Below, piece after piece: positions 42,088 through 52,757 of a stretch of DNA of 64,000 nt. The stretch spans positions 151,345,596-151,409,595 of the forward strand of contig OY757010.1 of NCBI GenBank assembly GCA_963580285.1, given 5' to 3'. A model generated the notes under the pieces. That model was not told where the DNA came from. It searched no databases and saw only the letters and a program-made list of their open reading frames with translations. The stretch comes from Lucinisca nassula. Lineage: Eukaryota; Mollusca; Bivalvia; Lucinida; Lucinidae. The position numbers and the translations under genes are program-made. Each line of letters starts with the position of its first letter. Position 1 is the first letter of the stretch.

Positions 42088-42299
42088 ATATTAAGGATTC
42101 AGGGGAGGCAACTCCTGCAAAAGAATTTTTGTCTCCAATGTCAATAGGGGTCAACTTTTAAAGGAAAGAATCTTTCCTTTAAGAGTTGACCCCTTTTTCT
42201 GTGGGACAGAGCTTACAGAAAAGCAAACAGGAAGTTCCGAAAGTTGTCTCCCTTTGAAAAGTGGCGGAAAAATCTGCCAGGTGTTCCCATTCCCCTTAA
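42088..42299. mobile_element. MITE family A, left end altered
   Basis: It runs from 'attcaggggaggcaactcct' to 'ggtgttcccattccccttaa'. The hairpin is shortened ('aaaggaaagaatctttccttt'). Its left segment is also present at 39734-39758, next to the duplicated exon. Confidence 0.75.
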
Positions 42300-42419
42300 G
42301 AAGTGAAATAATTATAATGCACTTGTATATGTGATGTTATGTCTAATTGGAAAACATTAAAAAATTCGCAACAGCATAGTCCGCGATATACTGTTGGAAA
42401 CCAGTTGTCATCATGTAAC

Positions 42420-42605
42420 ATCCCTTTTCATTTGACCTTTTCGTACCGCTGTGTTTTCTTCAAAATTTATTTGAAAAATGGCTGAACTTTTTGCAAACAG
42501 TGTAGGCCCTGATCAGATGCCGCATTCTGCGGCATCTGATCTGTGCCTGCACTGTTTGCCAATTACCCATTTTGGGGTTTCTGGTACAAAATGGGTTAGC
42601 GGCAT
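42420..42605. mobile_element. C3-type palindromic MITE
   Basis: 'cagtgtaggccctgatcaga' + 'tgccgcattctgcggca' + 'tctgatctgtgcctgcactg' forms a strong hairpin. The right end 'tctggtacaaaatgggtta' is typical. Confidence 0.7.
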
Positions 42606-42956
42606 TTAGTTTATACTTACTGCTTTGTGCCAATAATATATTTTTTGTTATAACAACAAATGAATAAATAAAATAAATACTGCAGTAGAATCAGGATGAT
42701 AGTGTAGAAAATTGTTGTTTTAAGATTTAAATAACAAATTATATGGCTCTGCTTACACATCATTCTGACCGAAAAACTGTTTATTAACTTCCCAATATGA
42801 CAACTTTCAATACTAGTATCTCCTAAATCTCACCACCAAACCTTTGAAAATGAGGCCAACGTCACCAGAACCAAATTTGTTAAAATCTTAAAGGTATTAA
42901 AATGAAAAGTCATTATTTAGTGACTCAAATATTTAAAGTAACACTTACAAATGAAA
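42606..42956 (-). other. CCDC180 intron, no recognised feature
   Basis: AT-rich sequence with no clear repeat, palindrome or open frame. Confidence 0.5.
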
Positions 42957-44386
42957 CACAAGAGGGCCATAATGGCCTTGGATTGTTCACCTGATCCTTA
43001 TTTTACAGATAAAACGGTAGGTCATATAAGGTAGCATAAGATGCTAGACATATGAGTCAGAGGTTCCCTTTCACAATTCAGAGCTGACTTGTATGTCTCT
43101 ATCTGGGCACCTTGTGGACATTGAGAGGCAGGTCCTAGTGCACCCCAGGAGGAGATGGAGTGGCTCAGTCTTACTTACAATGTCACATGGTGATTACTTA
43201 CAGAGTGAGAAGGGGAGTTGGCATCAGAAGTTAGAATTACGAGTCAGTGGTTCCCTTTGACAATACAGAGCTGACTTGTATGACACTATCTAGGCACCTT
43301 ATGGACATTGAGGGTCAGGCCCTAGAGCACCAGACAGAGATGAACTGATTCAGTCTAACATACAATGTCTCGTGGGTGACAAGGGAGAGGGGGAGGGGGT
43401 GGAAGCAGAAGTTGGAGACTTATGAGTAGGTGGTGGTTCCCTTTGACAAAACAGAGCTGTCTTGTATTTCACTATCTGGGCATCCTATGGACATTGAGGG
43501 TCAGGTCCTAGTGCACCAGACGTAGATGAACTGGCTCAGTCTAACATACAATGCCTCGTGGGTGACAAGGGAGAGGGGGAGGGGGTGGAAGCAGAAGTTG
43601 GAGACTTATGAGTAGGTGGTGGTTCCCTTTTGACAAAACAGAGCTGACTTGTATTTCACTATCTGGGCATCTTGTGGACATTGAGGGTCAGGTCCTAGTG
43701 CACCAGACGTAGATGAACTGGCTCAGTCTAACATACAATGCCTCGTGGGTGACAAGGGGGAGGGGGTGGAAGCAGAAGTTGGAGACTTATGAGTTGGTGG
43801 TGGTTCCCTTTGACAAAACAGAGCTGACTTGTATTTCACTATCTGGGCATCTTGTGGACACTGAGGGTCAGGTCCTAGTGCACCAGACGGAGATGAACTG
43901 GCTCAGTCTTACCTCTATATAAAACCAGTGGGCCAAGGGGCAGGTCCATTTTTTGGCCCCATGGAGTTATAATTTGAACAATCTTGGTAAAGGCCACTAG
44001 ATGAAGATTCATTCCAAATATCAAAGACTAATGGGCCTTCTGGTTTCAGACAAGATTTTTAAAGGTTTTCCTTATATAAGTCTATGTAAAACTAGTGGGC
44101 CCTGGTGCAGGGGCATTTTTCAGCCCGGGGCTATAGTTTGAACAATTTTGGTATAATAATAATCTTTATTTTCAGAGGGTAACACATTTAGCAGAAATAC
44201 AAGCAAACTTCCATGAGGCCCTCAAGATCAGCTAGATGAAGCTTCATACCAAACATCAAAGACCTGGGCCTTCTGGTTTCAAACTTTGAAAGGGGAGCAC
44301 GATGATGCTTGCACAGCGCACGATGGATGAAAAGTGATCCAAAAAGGGCACCTCATCACAACATGACAGGTGAGCTAAAAAAAACC
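42957..44386 (+). mobile_element. G-type element with a foreign tandem core
   Basis: Left end 'acaagagggccataatggcc' and right end 'acatgacaggtgagctaaaa' are G-like, and 43916-44300 has G core units. But 43072-43915 is a different array of five 181-186-bp units ('ggttccctttgacaaaacag', 'tagtgcaccagacgtagatg', 'ggagagggggagggggtgga'). A further insertion ('ataataatctttattttcag') interrupts a G unit near 44152-44235. Confidence 0.65.
43072..43915. repeat. Five ~183-bp tandem units
   Basis: Unit starts 'ggttccctttgacaa' fall near 43072, 43249, 43434, 43620 and 43801. The last three units are the most alike, suggesting recent expansion at the right. Confidence 0.8.
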
Positions 44387-44479
44387 ATTGAAAGATTTGT
44401 GCAATTTCCAAGAGCTTCAGTGTGTTATCCCACGGATTTCTATAGGATTTTGAAATAGGCAGTTTGCAGAGAAGCTTAC

Positions 44480-44639
44480 CTCTGCAGCTGAGAGCAGCCC
44501 ATCAAGTGCTTCCCTCAAAACTTTCCGTATGATTCCCAGGAAGTGAGTGTCACCTAACTGCTCCTCTTCTTCTGTTGAGACATCTCCAAATACCAGAACT
44601 TTCCTCTCAAACTTGGCAGGCTTACTGGATCTTCGTACC
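44480..44639 (-). CDS. CCDC180: CCDC180 exon G
   Basis: On the - strand, acceptor 'catactttcag' and donor 'gtaagcttct' bound 160 nt: one base plus 53 codons, ending in phase 0. The peptide begins VRRSSKPAKFERKVLVFGDV, continues STEEEEQLGDTHFLGIIRKV and ends LDGLLSAAE. The 'KVLVFG' strand-like motif followed by 'FLG...LREALDGLL' and directly by MYYRQKG in the next exon fits the start of the conserved C-terminal domain of CCDC180. Confidence 0.77.
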
Positions 44640-44692
44640 CTGAAAGTATGTATGCAGTGTCATGAGAAAACCTGTCTTGGGACTTTTGACCA

Positions 44693-45138
44693 GGGGCCAG
44701 TTGTTCAAAACTACCGACGTCATTAGTTAATGTATCAATAAAACTTTGATAATTTTATATGGCAAATATGCTAATATTTTTGCTCACATTTTTTCAGCAA
44801 AAATACCAAAATTTCAGATATTGAACTTGCTAGGACAGTTAATGATATGACCACTAATAAGCTCGTTAAGCTAACGAGGCTTTGAACATCAGGGGCCAGT
44901 TGTTCAAAACTAACGACATCGTTAGTTAACATATCGTTAAAACTTTGATCAATAAATATGGCAAATATGCAAATATTTTTGCTTAAAAAATGTGAGCAGC
45001 TTTTGCAAATGCAAAAGCTGCTCACATTTTTTTCAGCAAAAATACCAAAATTTCAGATATTGAACTTGCTAGGACAGTTAATGATATGACCACTAACGAG
45101 CTCGTTAAGCTAACGAGGCTTTGAACAGCTGGTCCCCG
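44693..45138. mobile_element. Two tandem copies of MITE D
   Basis: Copy one (44693-44889) lacks the left hairpin arm. Copy two (44892-45138) has the full 'tgtgagcagcttttgcaaat' hairpin. Both share 'cagatattgaacttgctagg' and meet within 2-3 bp, head to tail. Confidence 0.75.
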
Positions 45139-45198
45139 GTAAGACACAAACAGGCCTGCTCAATTGCACAGACTAGAAAGAGAGTTGACATTTTAGAT

Positions 45199-45440
45199 AA
45201 GAGCCGGGGCACAGCATTTCCTACCATGTACATGTGCACCCAACACAGACTCAGATCGGCCTGTGCATCTGTGCAGTCTGATCAGAGTCTTCATTGTGAG
45301 CTCTAAGGATAGTTAAGGGCCGAATGTTTCTTTATGCAGCAAGAAAAGTCTCTGGTTAGTGTACTGATGTTCAGGCTGATCTGAATCTTTGCTGGGTACA
45401 CATGTAAATTGTAGGAAATGCTGTGCCCTGGCTCAATTAT
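45199..45440. mobile_element. Palindromic MITE P
   Basis: 'gagccggggcacagcatttc' is mirrored by 'gaaatgctgtgccctggctc'. The interior 'catgtgcacccaacacagac' parallels the copy at 8786-9036. Confidence 0.7.
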
Positions 45441-45674
45441 AGAAACAAGCGGCATTGTATTATCCTAGCAGTGAACACAAAGATGCAGATCAGACTGTGC
45501 AGATGCAAAGTATGATCTGAACCTATGTTCTTCACAAATGCCAAAAACAGGCAGGCTCATGGAAGGACCTGAATTTATTTTCTTTTCAACATTCATTCTA
45601 CATGTATTTAGATCATACCACGCCAGCTGGTTTGCCAACCACAACTTTCCACAATGCAGGCATATACTGGATGA

Positions 45675-45830
45675 TTAACCAGTACAGTGTGTATACTGTC
45701 GACAGAAAATGACCAGAACCCTTCCTTAATCAGAGGAAGAGAAAGAATAATTGTAGAAAATATTCCATGATCAACCTATACAAAGTAATGTTGCTGTATC
45801 AAACAGGGATCAAATCCAAGACATCCTGGG
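45675..45830 (-). mobile_element. SINE S1 fragment, diverged
   Basis: 'taaccagtacagtgtgtata' to 'acaaagtaatgttgctgtat' follows the S1 head-to-middle order in - orientation. It is more diverged than other copies. Confidence 0.4.
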
Positions 45831-46073
45831 TCCAGTTGTTCAAAGCATCATTAGCTTAACGAGCTCGTTAGTGGTCATATTGTTAACTGTTCTAGCAAGT
45901 TTAATATGTAAAATTTTGGTATTTTTGCAGAAAAAATGTGAGCAGCTTTTGCATCCGCAAAAGCTGCTCACAATTTTTCAGCAAAAAATATTAGCATATT
46001 TGCCATATTTAATGATCAAAGTTTTAACGATACGTTAACTAACGACGTCGTTAGTTTTGAACAACTGACCCCT
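45831..46073. mobile_element. MITE family D
   Basis: 'ggtccagttgttcaaagcat' and 'ttttgaacaactgacccc' flank the hairpin 'gagcagcttttgca' / 'gcaaaagctgctc'. Confidence 0.75.
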
Positions 46074-46119
46074 GATTACCAACTGCACATGTATCAAACC
46101 TAGCCACCAGTGCTGGCAA

Positions 46120-46258
46120 AATATTGGAGTACTTGGTGGCCTACTGTTACATCCTACTTGGTGGCCTACTGTTACAGCAGTACTTAGTGGCCTACTCTTA
46201 CAGCATACTCGGTGGCCTCCTGTTACAGCAAACTTGGTGGCCTACTGTTACAGTGTAT
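46120..46258. repeat. Minisatellite, five ~27-bp units
   Basis: Units of 'tacttggtggcctactgtta' + 'cagca' repeat with small length changes. The array gives short open frames on both strands but lacks coding signs. Confidence 0.75.
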
Positions 46259-46447
46259 CTTTTGCAAAATCTGGACCTTGGTGACAGAACAACTCTGATT
46301 AGTTTGACACTAGAATAACTCAGCTTTGTGAGATAAAACTATCTTTGACAGTTCCTGACACTTTCTTTCTCTGACCCTGACCTGAAGGTTAAAGGCAGAT
46401 CAAAATTAACAATGAAAGAAACACTCGACCAACATCCAGCCCTACGC

Positions 46448-46975
46448 CAAAACTTTTTATAACACTGTTCATTATAGCATGGCTTTGTATATAACATGGT
46501 TTATGTATGCTCGTGGACTTTTCCATTGCTATATGTTGGACTCTATGTCGGGTAAAAGTCCCACAAAATTGGAAGCAAAGTCTCCAAAATGACCTTTACA
46601 GTGTTGACGGGGACGTTAAACCTCAAATCAACCAAAATCCATTTGTCATATACGGGGTTCAGGCCTATTTTTTCGTGTTTGTACTGTTTTTGATGGAAAA
46701 TTTTGTTAGCAAAAAGTGCAGGCCCTGACCAGACGCCACATTCTGTGGCGTCTGATCTACGCATGCACTGTTTGCCAAGGTACCCCTTTAGGGGTTTCCC
46801 GCATACATTGGGTTAAAGATTGATCACAAAATGTATGCATTATAGAAAAATGACCATTTTTCTATATAGTCTATACATTTTTGTTTGGATGTAACATGGT
46901 TTAATTAAAAAGGTATCTGACTTCCATACCAACAATAGTGTTATAAAGAGGTTTTTGTGTATATTTAACCTTTTT
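46448..46975. mobile_element. MITE M containing S2 and C3 fragments
   Basis: M ends are at 46455 ('ctttttataacactgttcat') and 46930 ('agtgttataaagaggttttt'). Inside lie an S2 3' end (46549-46640, 'cgggtaaaagtcccacaaaa' to 'gggacgttaaacctcaaatc') and a C3 piece (46650-46815). Confidence 0.6.
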
Positions 46976-47229
46976 ATAACAATGTTTGTTATAACATGGA
47001 ATTGAATATAACACATTTTAAAGACGGATCTCAAAAATGTATACATTATACATAAAAATGACCATTCAATGGTCGTTTTTATGTATAGCCATTTTCTATA
47101 TTATCGACATATTTTTGTGTGGATATAAAACAGTTGTTTAACTTACACCGTTTCAGCTTTGGACCACAACAATAATGTTTTAAAGAGGTTGGCGTCTGCA
47201 CGTCTATGTACTCATTTATGGACACAAAC

Positions 47230-47276
47230 CTTGTCAGCAACTGCACCAGATGATGTGCAATATGGTTCTTAATTTC
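47230..47276 (-). CDS. CCDC180: CCDC180 exon H (47 nt)
   Basis: On the - strand, acceptor 'gcttacctgtag' and donor 'gtttgtgtcc' bound 15 codons plus two bases: EIKNHIAHHLVQLLT, then AG + G giving an arginine into exon G (VRRSSKP...). A stop lies just before the acceptor in this frame, so the exon must start here in phase 0. Exon J ends in phase 2, so at least one exon of length 1 mod 3 is missing between them. Confidence 0.65.
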
Positions 47277-47394
47277 CTACAGGTAAGCTAATCATATAGA
47301 ATACAATATAAAAATACTACTGCAATAAAAACCTTCATCCAAGCCTGTAATCATGAAATAAGATTAATTTTTTTTAATTTTTAAAAGATTTTTC

Positions 47395-47655
47395 CGCAAT
47401 GTTTCAAAAGGAGACAACTTTTGGGACTTCCTGTATGCTTTTCTGTAAGCCCTGTCCCACTGACAGTAAAAAGGGGTCTACACCTGAAGGTGTTCCCATT
47501 CCCCTTAAGGCAGCACACCTGTGTCTTTTGTGGCTCTAAATTTGACAGTTTTCTTATGAAAATTATTGATATATTTTTAGGATCCAAACATAGATTGCAG
47601 GTGCTCATTGGAACAGCTTCATCGAGGCAGTTCTAAGAAGAACCCACAATGGAAT
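47395..47655. mobile_element. Fragments of MITE A then MITE B
   Basis: 'aaaggagacaacttttggga' to 'ggtgttcccattccccttaa' (47405-47512) is an A right half in inverted order. 'catagattgcaggtgctcat' to 'aagaacccacaatgg' is a B hairpin remnant. Confidence 0.45.
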
Positions 47656-47710
47656 AGGCATTTTCTACAAAATTTAGTTGAAATCAACATCAGTTTGAAA
47701 TTCCCAGAAT

Positions 47711-48010
47711 CAATATCTACCACAACCTCTTCATAACACTATTACTGTAATGGGGTCCAAAGCAGAAACCATGTTAATAAAACAACTGTGTTATATCCAA
47801 ACAAAAATGTGTAGATTATATGGAAAATGACCATTTATGGTCATTTTTCTATATAATCTATACACTTTTGGGATAATGTATAGATTATATAGAAAAATAC
47901 CATTTATGGTCATTTTTCTATATAATCTAACATTTTTGGGATCATCTTGAGATTGTGTTCTAGTGTTCTATCCAAAATCGTGCTTTAACAAACAGTGCTA
48001 TAACAAGCTT
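47711..48010. mobile_element. MITE M with a duplicated hairpin
   Basis: The 'tgtatagattatatagaaaa' / 'ttttctatataatcta' hairpin occurs twice (47808-47870 and 47877-47930) between the M ends. Confidence 0.6.
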
Positions 48011-48149
48011 ATGGTACCATATTCTGAATACACTGCATGCTCTTTTTGATGATTTTGGTTAAATATTGAATGACAGACAGAGTAAAACTTGTCCACACCC
48101 CAATTTTAAAGATGCAGCTAAGAAAAAGAATACTAAACCATATATAACT

Positions 48150-49125
48150 AGAAATGCGTCCATAGGACACGGATGCCCCCGCCTGAAAATATGATCATCA
48201 ATAGAAAGTTATTGACCGTGTTTAAGTTTTGGATCCTTTTTTCACGTTTGACCTCTAAGTATGACCTTGACCTTGTAGGTAAGGACCTTGGTTTTGTGTG
48301 AGGCAGATTGTCTCATGATGGCCAACATTTCTCCCAAATAATTTCAAAATCCATTCAGAGATAAGAAAGTTATTGACCGACCATTTTTTTTTACCTTGGA
48401 CCTCTAAGTATGACCTTGACCTTGGAGGTACGGATCTGGGTTTGCATGTGACACATCGTCTCATGATGGTTAATATTTCTTCAAAGTAATTTTAAAATCC
48501 ATCCAGAAATAAGTAAGTTATTGACTGCGTTTAAGTTTCGGACCCTTTTTTTGAGCTTTGACCTCTAAGTATGACCTTGACCTTGGAGGTACGGATCTGG
48601 GTTTGCACGTGACACATCGTCTCATGATGGTCAACACTTATTCAAACTAATTTCAAAATCCATCCAGAAATAAGTAAGTTATTGACTGCGTTTAAGTTTC
48701 GGACCCCTTTTTTGGCCTTTGACCTCTAAGTATGACCTTGACCTTGGAGGTACCAACCTGGATTTTGCACATGACACATCGTCTCATGATGGCTAACATT
48801 TCTACAAAGTAATTTCAAAATCCATCCTGAAATAAGAAAGTTATTGACTGCGTTTAAGTTTCGGACCCTTTTTTTGACCTTTGACTTCTAAGTATGACCT
48901 TGACCTTGGAGGTACGGACCTGGGTTTTGCATGTGACACGTCGTCTCATGATGGTTAACATTTCTGCCGAGTAATTTTAAAATCTATCAAGAAATAAAGA
49001 AGTTATTGACTGCGTTTAAGTTTCGGACGCACGGACGCACGGACACACGGACGCACGGACGGACGGACGGACAGGGGCAACGCTATATGCCCTTTCCACC
49101 ATTCTTCGAATGGCGGGGGCATAAA
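48150..49125. mobile_element. Helentron-like element I
   Basis: Subterminal inverted repeats 'atgcccccgcc' (48173-48183) and 'ggcgggggcat' (49112-49122) bracket five ~161-bp units, each with 'tgaccttgaccttggaggta', 'cacatcgtctcatgatggt' and 'aagttattgactgcg'. The microsatellite 'acgcacggacacacggacg' (49026-49073) and a right-end hairpin follow. The architecture matches H. Confidence 0.75.
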
Positions 49126-49534
49126 AAGCATATCATTTTCAGGTTACAGCAAAGAAAAAGCATGTTAGGAATAACAAGAAGACCAGATCACAAGAACCTG
49201 ATCCAGTAAAACCGACATAAATCTTATCTTAGCCGAAACAGATATCAATTCTTGCAAACAAGTCAAAGGCAGGAAGGAAGAAACTAACAAGGCCAGATGA
49301 CATTATCAGAGGCAACTAGAGTTGCTTTTCTCAACAATCTTGTACCACTTTAACCCTTTCTTGACATTTGCACAATCATGTAATTTTCAAATATTTCTGT
49401 GTTGTTTTTCAGAGAAAATAATAGGGATTGATACCACCTGTGAATCCTCTGCCAGTTAGATGATTCAAATGAAATGTCAATCCTTATTTTTCTCTGAAAC
49501 ATAATTTAAAATATAAAATTGTTACCTAGCTCAT

Positions 49535-49728
49535 ACCTGTGATCAATTTTTGAACAGTATGAGGGAGATTTGCCATTGTGATTAGGGAGATGTAAAGAAT
49601 ATATAGGGAAATCTCAGTTCAAATGAGGGAGACTCCAAATATTTACTAAAATTCAGCATAAAATGGACAAAAATTAGCATCAAAATGAGGGAGTCTCCCT
49701 CCTGAGGGAGGTATCACAGGTATGTTAT
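49535..49728. mobile_element. MITE T2, uninterrupted copy
   Basis: Ends 'catacctgtgatca' and 'gtatcacaggtatg' are inverted, with 'gagggagatttgcc' inside. It is the empty-site reference for the nested copy at 35360-35965. Confidence 0.75.
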
Positions 49729-49964
49729 CACAGGTATGTATTATATGCTCTAAACATTTTGTGGTGTTTTAAGATTTAAGGAACTCTGTAACAGCTGTGA
49801 AGTTCAATCAAGATGTTCACTCACAATAGTATATAAACAATAGGTAACCAGTGTACCAGGGGCATAGCAAAGCTTCAGTAAAGAAACAAGATTTAGAGCT
49901 GGCTCAAGGGTGTGGATGAGTGAGTCAAACCCCCTCTTTGCGTTCAAATTATTGTCTATTCATG

Positions 49965-50175
49965 GGAATTTTAATCTTTTCAGCCTTACAGATCAGTACA
50001 GGTACCAATGCAAACAGTGCAGATCCAGATGAGATGGCTCGTAAAGAGCCATCTCATCTGGATCTACACTGTTTGCCGTCCTGTTAATGTTGCTAAACCC
50101 CTATTAACAGGAATGAACCTGTCCAAATTCAAAGATTGAAGAGTCAACTGTAGAAATTCAGGTGTTGAAGGGTTT
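49965..50175. mobile_element. C4-type palindromic MITE
   Basis: 'cagtgcagatccagatgaga' + 'tggctc' pairs with 'gagccatctcatctggatct' + 'acactg'. The flanks 'ccttacagatcagtacaggt' and 'attcaggtgttgaagggttt' are inverted relatives. Confidence 0.65.
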
Positions 50176-50261
50176 AAAAAGATACTGCTAAACTGAGCAA
50201 TTCAAGATAACTCCAAAAAGGGAATCCCTTGGAAGCATGAAATACACAACAGAACTGAAAA

Positions 50262-50405
50262 GTGTGGAGTGTACAAGATTTTCTGGGCCAGAATAACTAG
50301 TTTTGGCCAATATGGCCTCATCAGTGACCTTCAAATATTTTTCAAAATTCCACAATAGAATCAATGATCCCAAAGGACTAGAAAATATAATATACACCAT
50401 GATAA
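50262..50405 (-). repeat. Repeat T, inverted copy
   Basis: 'agattttctgggccagaata' to 'ctagaaaatataatatacac' is the reverse complement of the T units at 30024-30440. Confidence 0.6.
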
Positions 50406-50726
50406 AAAGACCCACTTTAGCAATGTTGAAGTCCCTTTTCAAAAATCCTGGATCCGCCCAGGTTCAGTATCAGCTAATAATAAGGGGTGTCTGTGGGGCT
50501 TTCGAGTACATGATGACCAAACAATCAAACCAAATTACTCCTACACCTGCCAAGATTCAAACATGGCTTTTGCCGATGATATGACCTATACAAATGTTGC
50601 CAAAGTGTTGAGCATACACATACTCAGGTTCTGCCCAGAGAAAAAAAATAAATCCAGGTGATATCCCTTGGTACCATTGGAGCTACAGTTACAAACAGCT
50701 GTTGCATAATCCATTTTATTATACAC

Positions 50727-52480
50727 ATAAACCTCTTCATAACAATATCCATAAAAACATGATTTTGGATATAACACAATTTAACGATGGATCCCAAAAA
50801 TGTATAGATTACAGAAAAATGACCATAAATGGACATTTGCACGACCCGCAGAAAAAGCGACCGACCGAAGTCGGTTGATTTTCTAAGTGCCCTAAAATCA
50901 CCGTGTCATTCTGTCATTCTGTCAGTCTGTCATTCTGTCAGTCTGTCATTCTGTCAGTCTGTCATTCTGTCTGTCCGTCCGTAACCCGTTTGTGAAAATT
51001 GGTGATAGTGACTTAACCGCTTGGAATATTTAAACAATTTTTGGCATACTGATAGATATCAATGAGATCTAACCAAAGAACTTGCGAAATATTACATTCC
51101 ATTTAGTATAGCCTCGCCGAGGCGAAAAATGTGAAAATTTTCGAACTGCTTCTCCTCGGAAACCGTTGGGCCGATTGAAGTCAAATTTCATATGGAGCCT
51201 CTATGGGATGGGGGAAACTAAAATTTGCTCATGGGGTCCAGGTCACATGACCAAAATGGCCGCCAAGCCATATATGGTCTGTCTGTCTGTCCGTCCGTAA
51301 CCCGTTTGTGAAAATTGGTGATAGTGACTTAACCGCTTGGAATATTTAAACAATTTTTGGCATACTGATAGATATCAATGAGATCTAACCAATGATCTTT
51401 CAAAATATTACATTCCATTTAGTATAGCCTCGCCGAGGCGAAAAATGTGAAAATTTTCGAACTGCTTCTCCTCGGAAACCGTTGGGCCTATTGAAGTCAA
51501 ATTTCATATGGAGCCTCTATGGGATGAGGGAAACCAAAATTTGCCCATGGGGTCCAGGTCACATGACCAAAATGGCCGCCAAATCATATATGGTAAAAAC
51601 CCTACAAAAATAGTTTTCTCCAGAACCACTGGGCAGATTTCCACGAAACTTGATAAATAGCATCTGGGACGTAGGCCCATCATAAATGGCTAAAATGGTG
51701 ACCCTGGGTGACCTTGACCTTCTTTGTGCCTAGGTCAAACTTTGACACATATGCTTTTGTATTGGAAAAGTTAGAATGCATTTTATCCTGCAAACGATTC
51801 AGAATACAGTACTAAAGTAATGAGATCTAACCAATGAACTTGCGAGATATTACATTCCATTTAGTATAGCCTCGCCGAGGCGAAAAATGTGAAAATTTTC
51901 TAACTGCTTCTCCTCGGAAACCGTTTGGCCGATTGAAGTCAAATTTCATATGGAGCCTCTATGGGATTGGGGAAACCAAAATTTGCTCATGGGGTCCAGC
52001 TCACATGACCAAAATGGCCGCCAAGCCATATATGGTCTGTCTGTCTGTCCGTCCGTAACCCGTTTGTGAAAATTGGTGAAAGTGACTTAACCGCTTGGAA
52101 TATTTAAACAATTTTTGGCATACTGATAGATATCAGTGAGATCTAACCAATGGACTTGCGAAATATTACATTCCATTGGAAAAGTGAGAATGCATTTTAT
52201 CCTGCAAACGATTCAGAATACAGTACTAAAGTATAAGATATTTTTTGCTCCTTACGATAAGGCGCATTTATTGGGGGAACAGTTTTAGGTCCAGGTCACA
52301 TGACCAAAATGGCCACCCTACCGGTATATGGTAACACTCATAAAGCTAAAAGCATCCGGCGGGTCGTGCACTTCAGCTGAAGCACTGGTTTTCTACATAA
52401 TCTATACATTTTTGTTTGGATTATACATGGTAGTTTAACTAACACCGTTGTTACCATCAATAGTGTTATAAAGAGGCCAT
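50727..52480. mobile_element. MITE M split by element K
   Basis: M left half: 'cctcttcataacaatatcca' to 'aaaatgaccataaatggac'. M right half: 'ttctacataatctatacatt' to 'agtgttataaagaggcca'. They join within the M hairpin once K is removed. Confidence 0.75.
50838..52386. mobile_element. Helentron-like element K
   Basis: Inverted repeats 'gcacgacccgc' (50839-50849) and 'gcgggtcgtgc' (52359-52369) lie at the ends. A 'ccgaccgaagtcgg' hairpin follows the left end and a 12-bp palindrome 'cttcagctgaag' is near the right end. The interior has a 'ctgtcattctgtcagt' microsatellite (50908-50985) and three large units with 'ccgcttggaatatttaaaca', 'gcctcgccgaggcgaaaaat' and 'accaaaatggccgccaa'. No coding region. 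Confidence 0.72.
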
Positions 52481-52549
52481 GGAATATCTAAAATTGTAAA
52501 ACTCTATATGAATAACCATATCTTTACCATGAAAACAAAATATTAATAC

Positions 52550-52757
52550 CCTTGTCCTGCTGAGCCAGGATATGCCTTATCTTTCAAACAATGTAGATCC
52601 AGATCAGATGGCTTCTGAAGAAGCCATCTGATCTGGATCTTCATTGTTTGTTATTCAAATTCTGAATTTGTTGCAATAATTTGCATCAAGTAATCTGATT
52701 GGTTGATAATCAGTAGTGGGTGTGGCATATTTAAATATTCAGCAGGACAAGGGTTAA
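52550..52757. mobile_element. C2-type palindromic MITE, well preserved
   Basis: Ends 'cccttgtcctgctgagccag' and 'attcagcaggacaaggg' are inverted. The centre 'agatccagatcagatggctt' / 'aagccatctgatctggatct' is perfect. Confidence 0.75.

Noticed and set aside
49811..49860. Possible missing CCDC180 exon on the - strand with donor gtgagtg
   Set aside because: It would encode a hydrophobic FAMPLVHWLP-type segment and leave phase 2, so it does not restore the frame to exon H.
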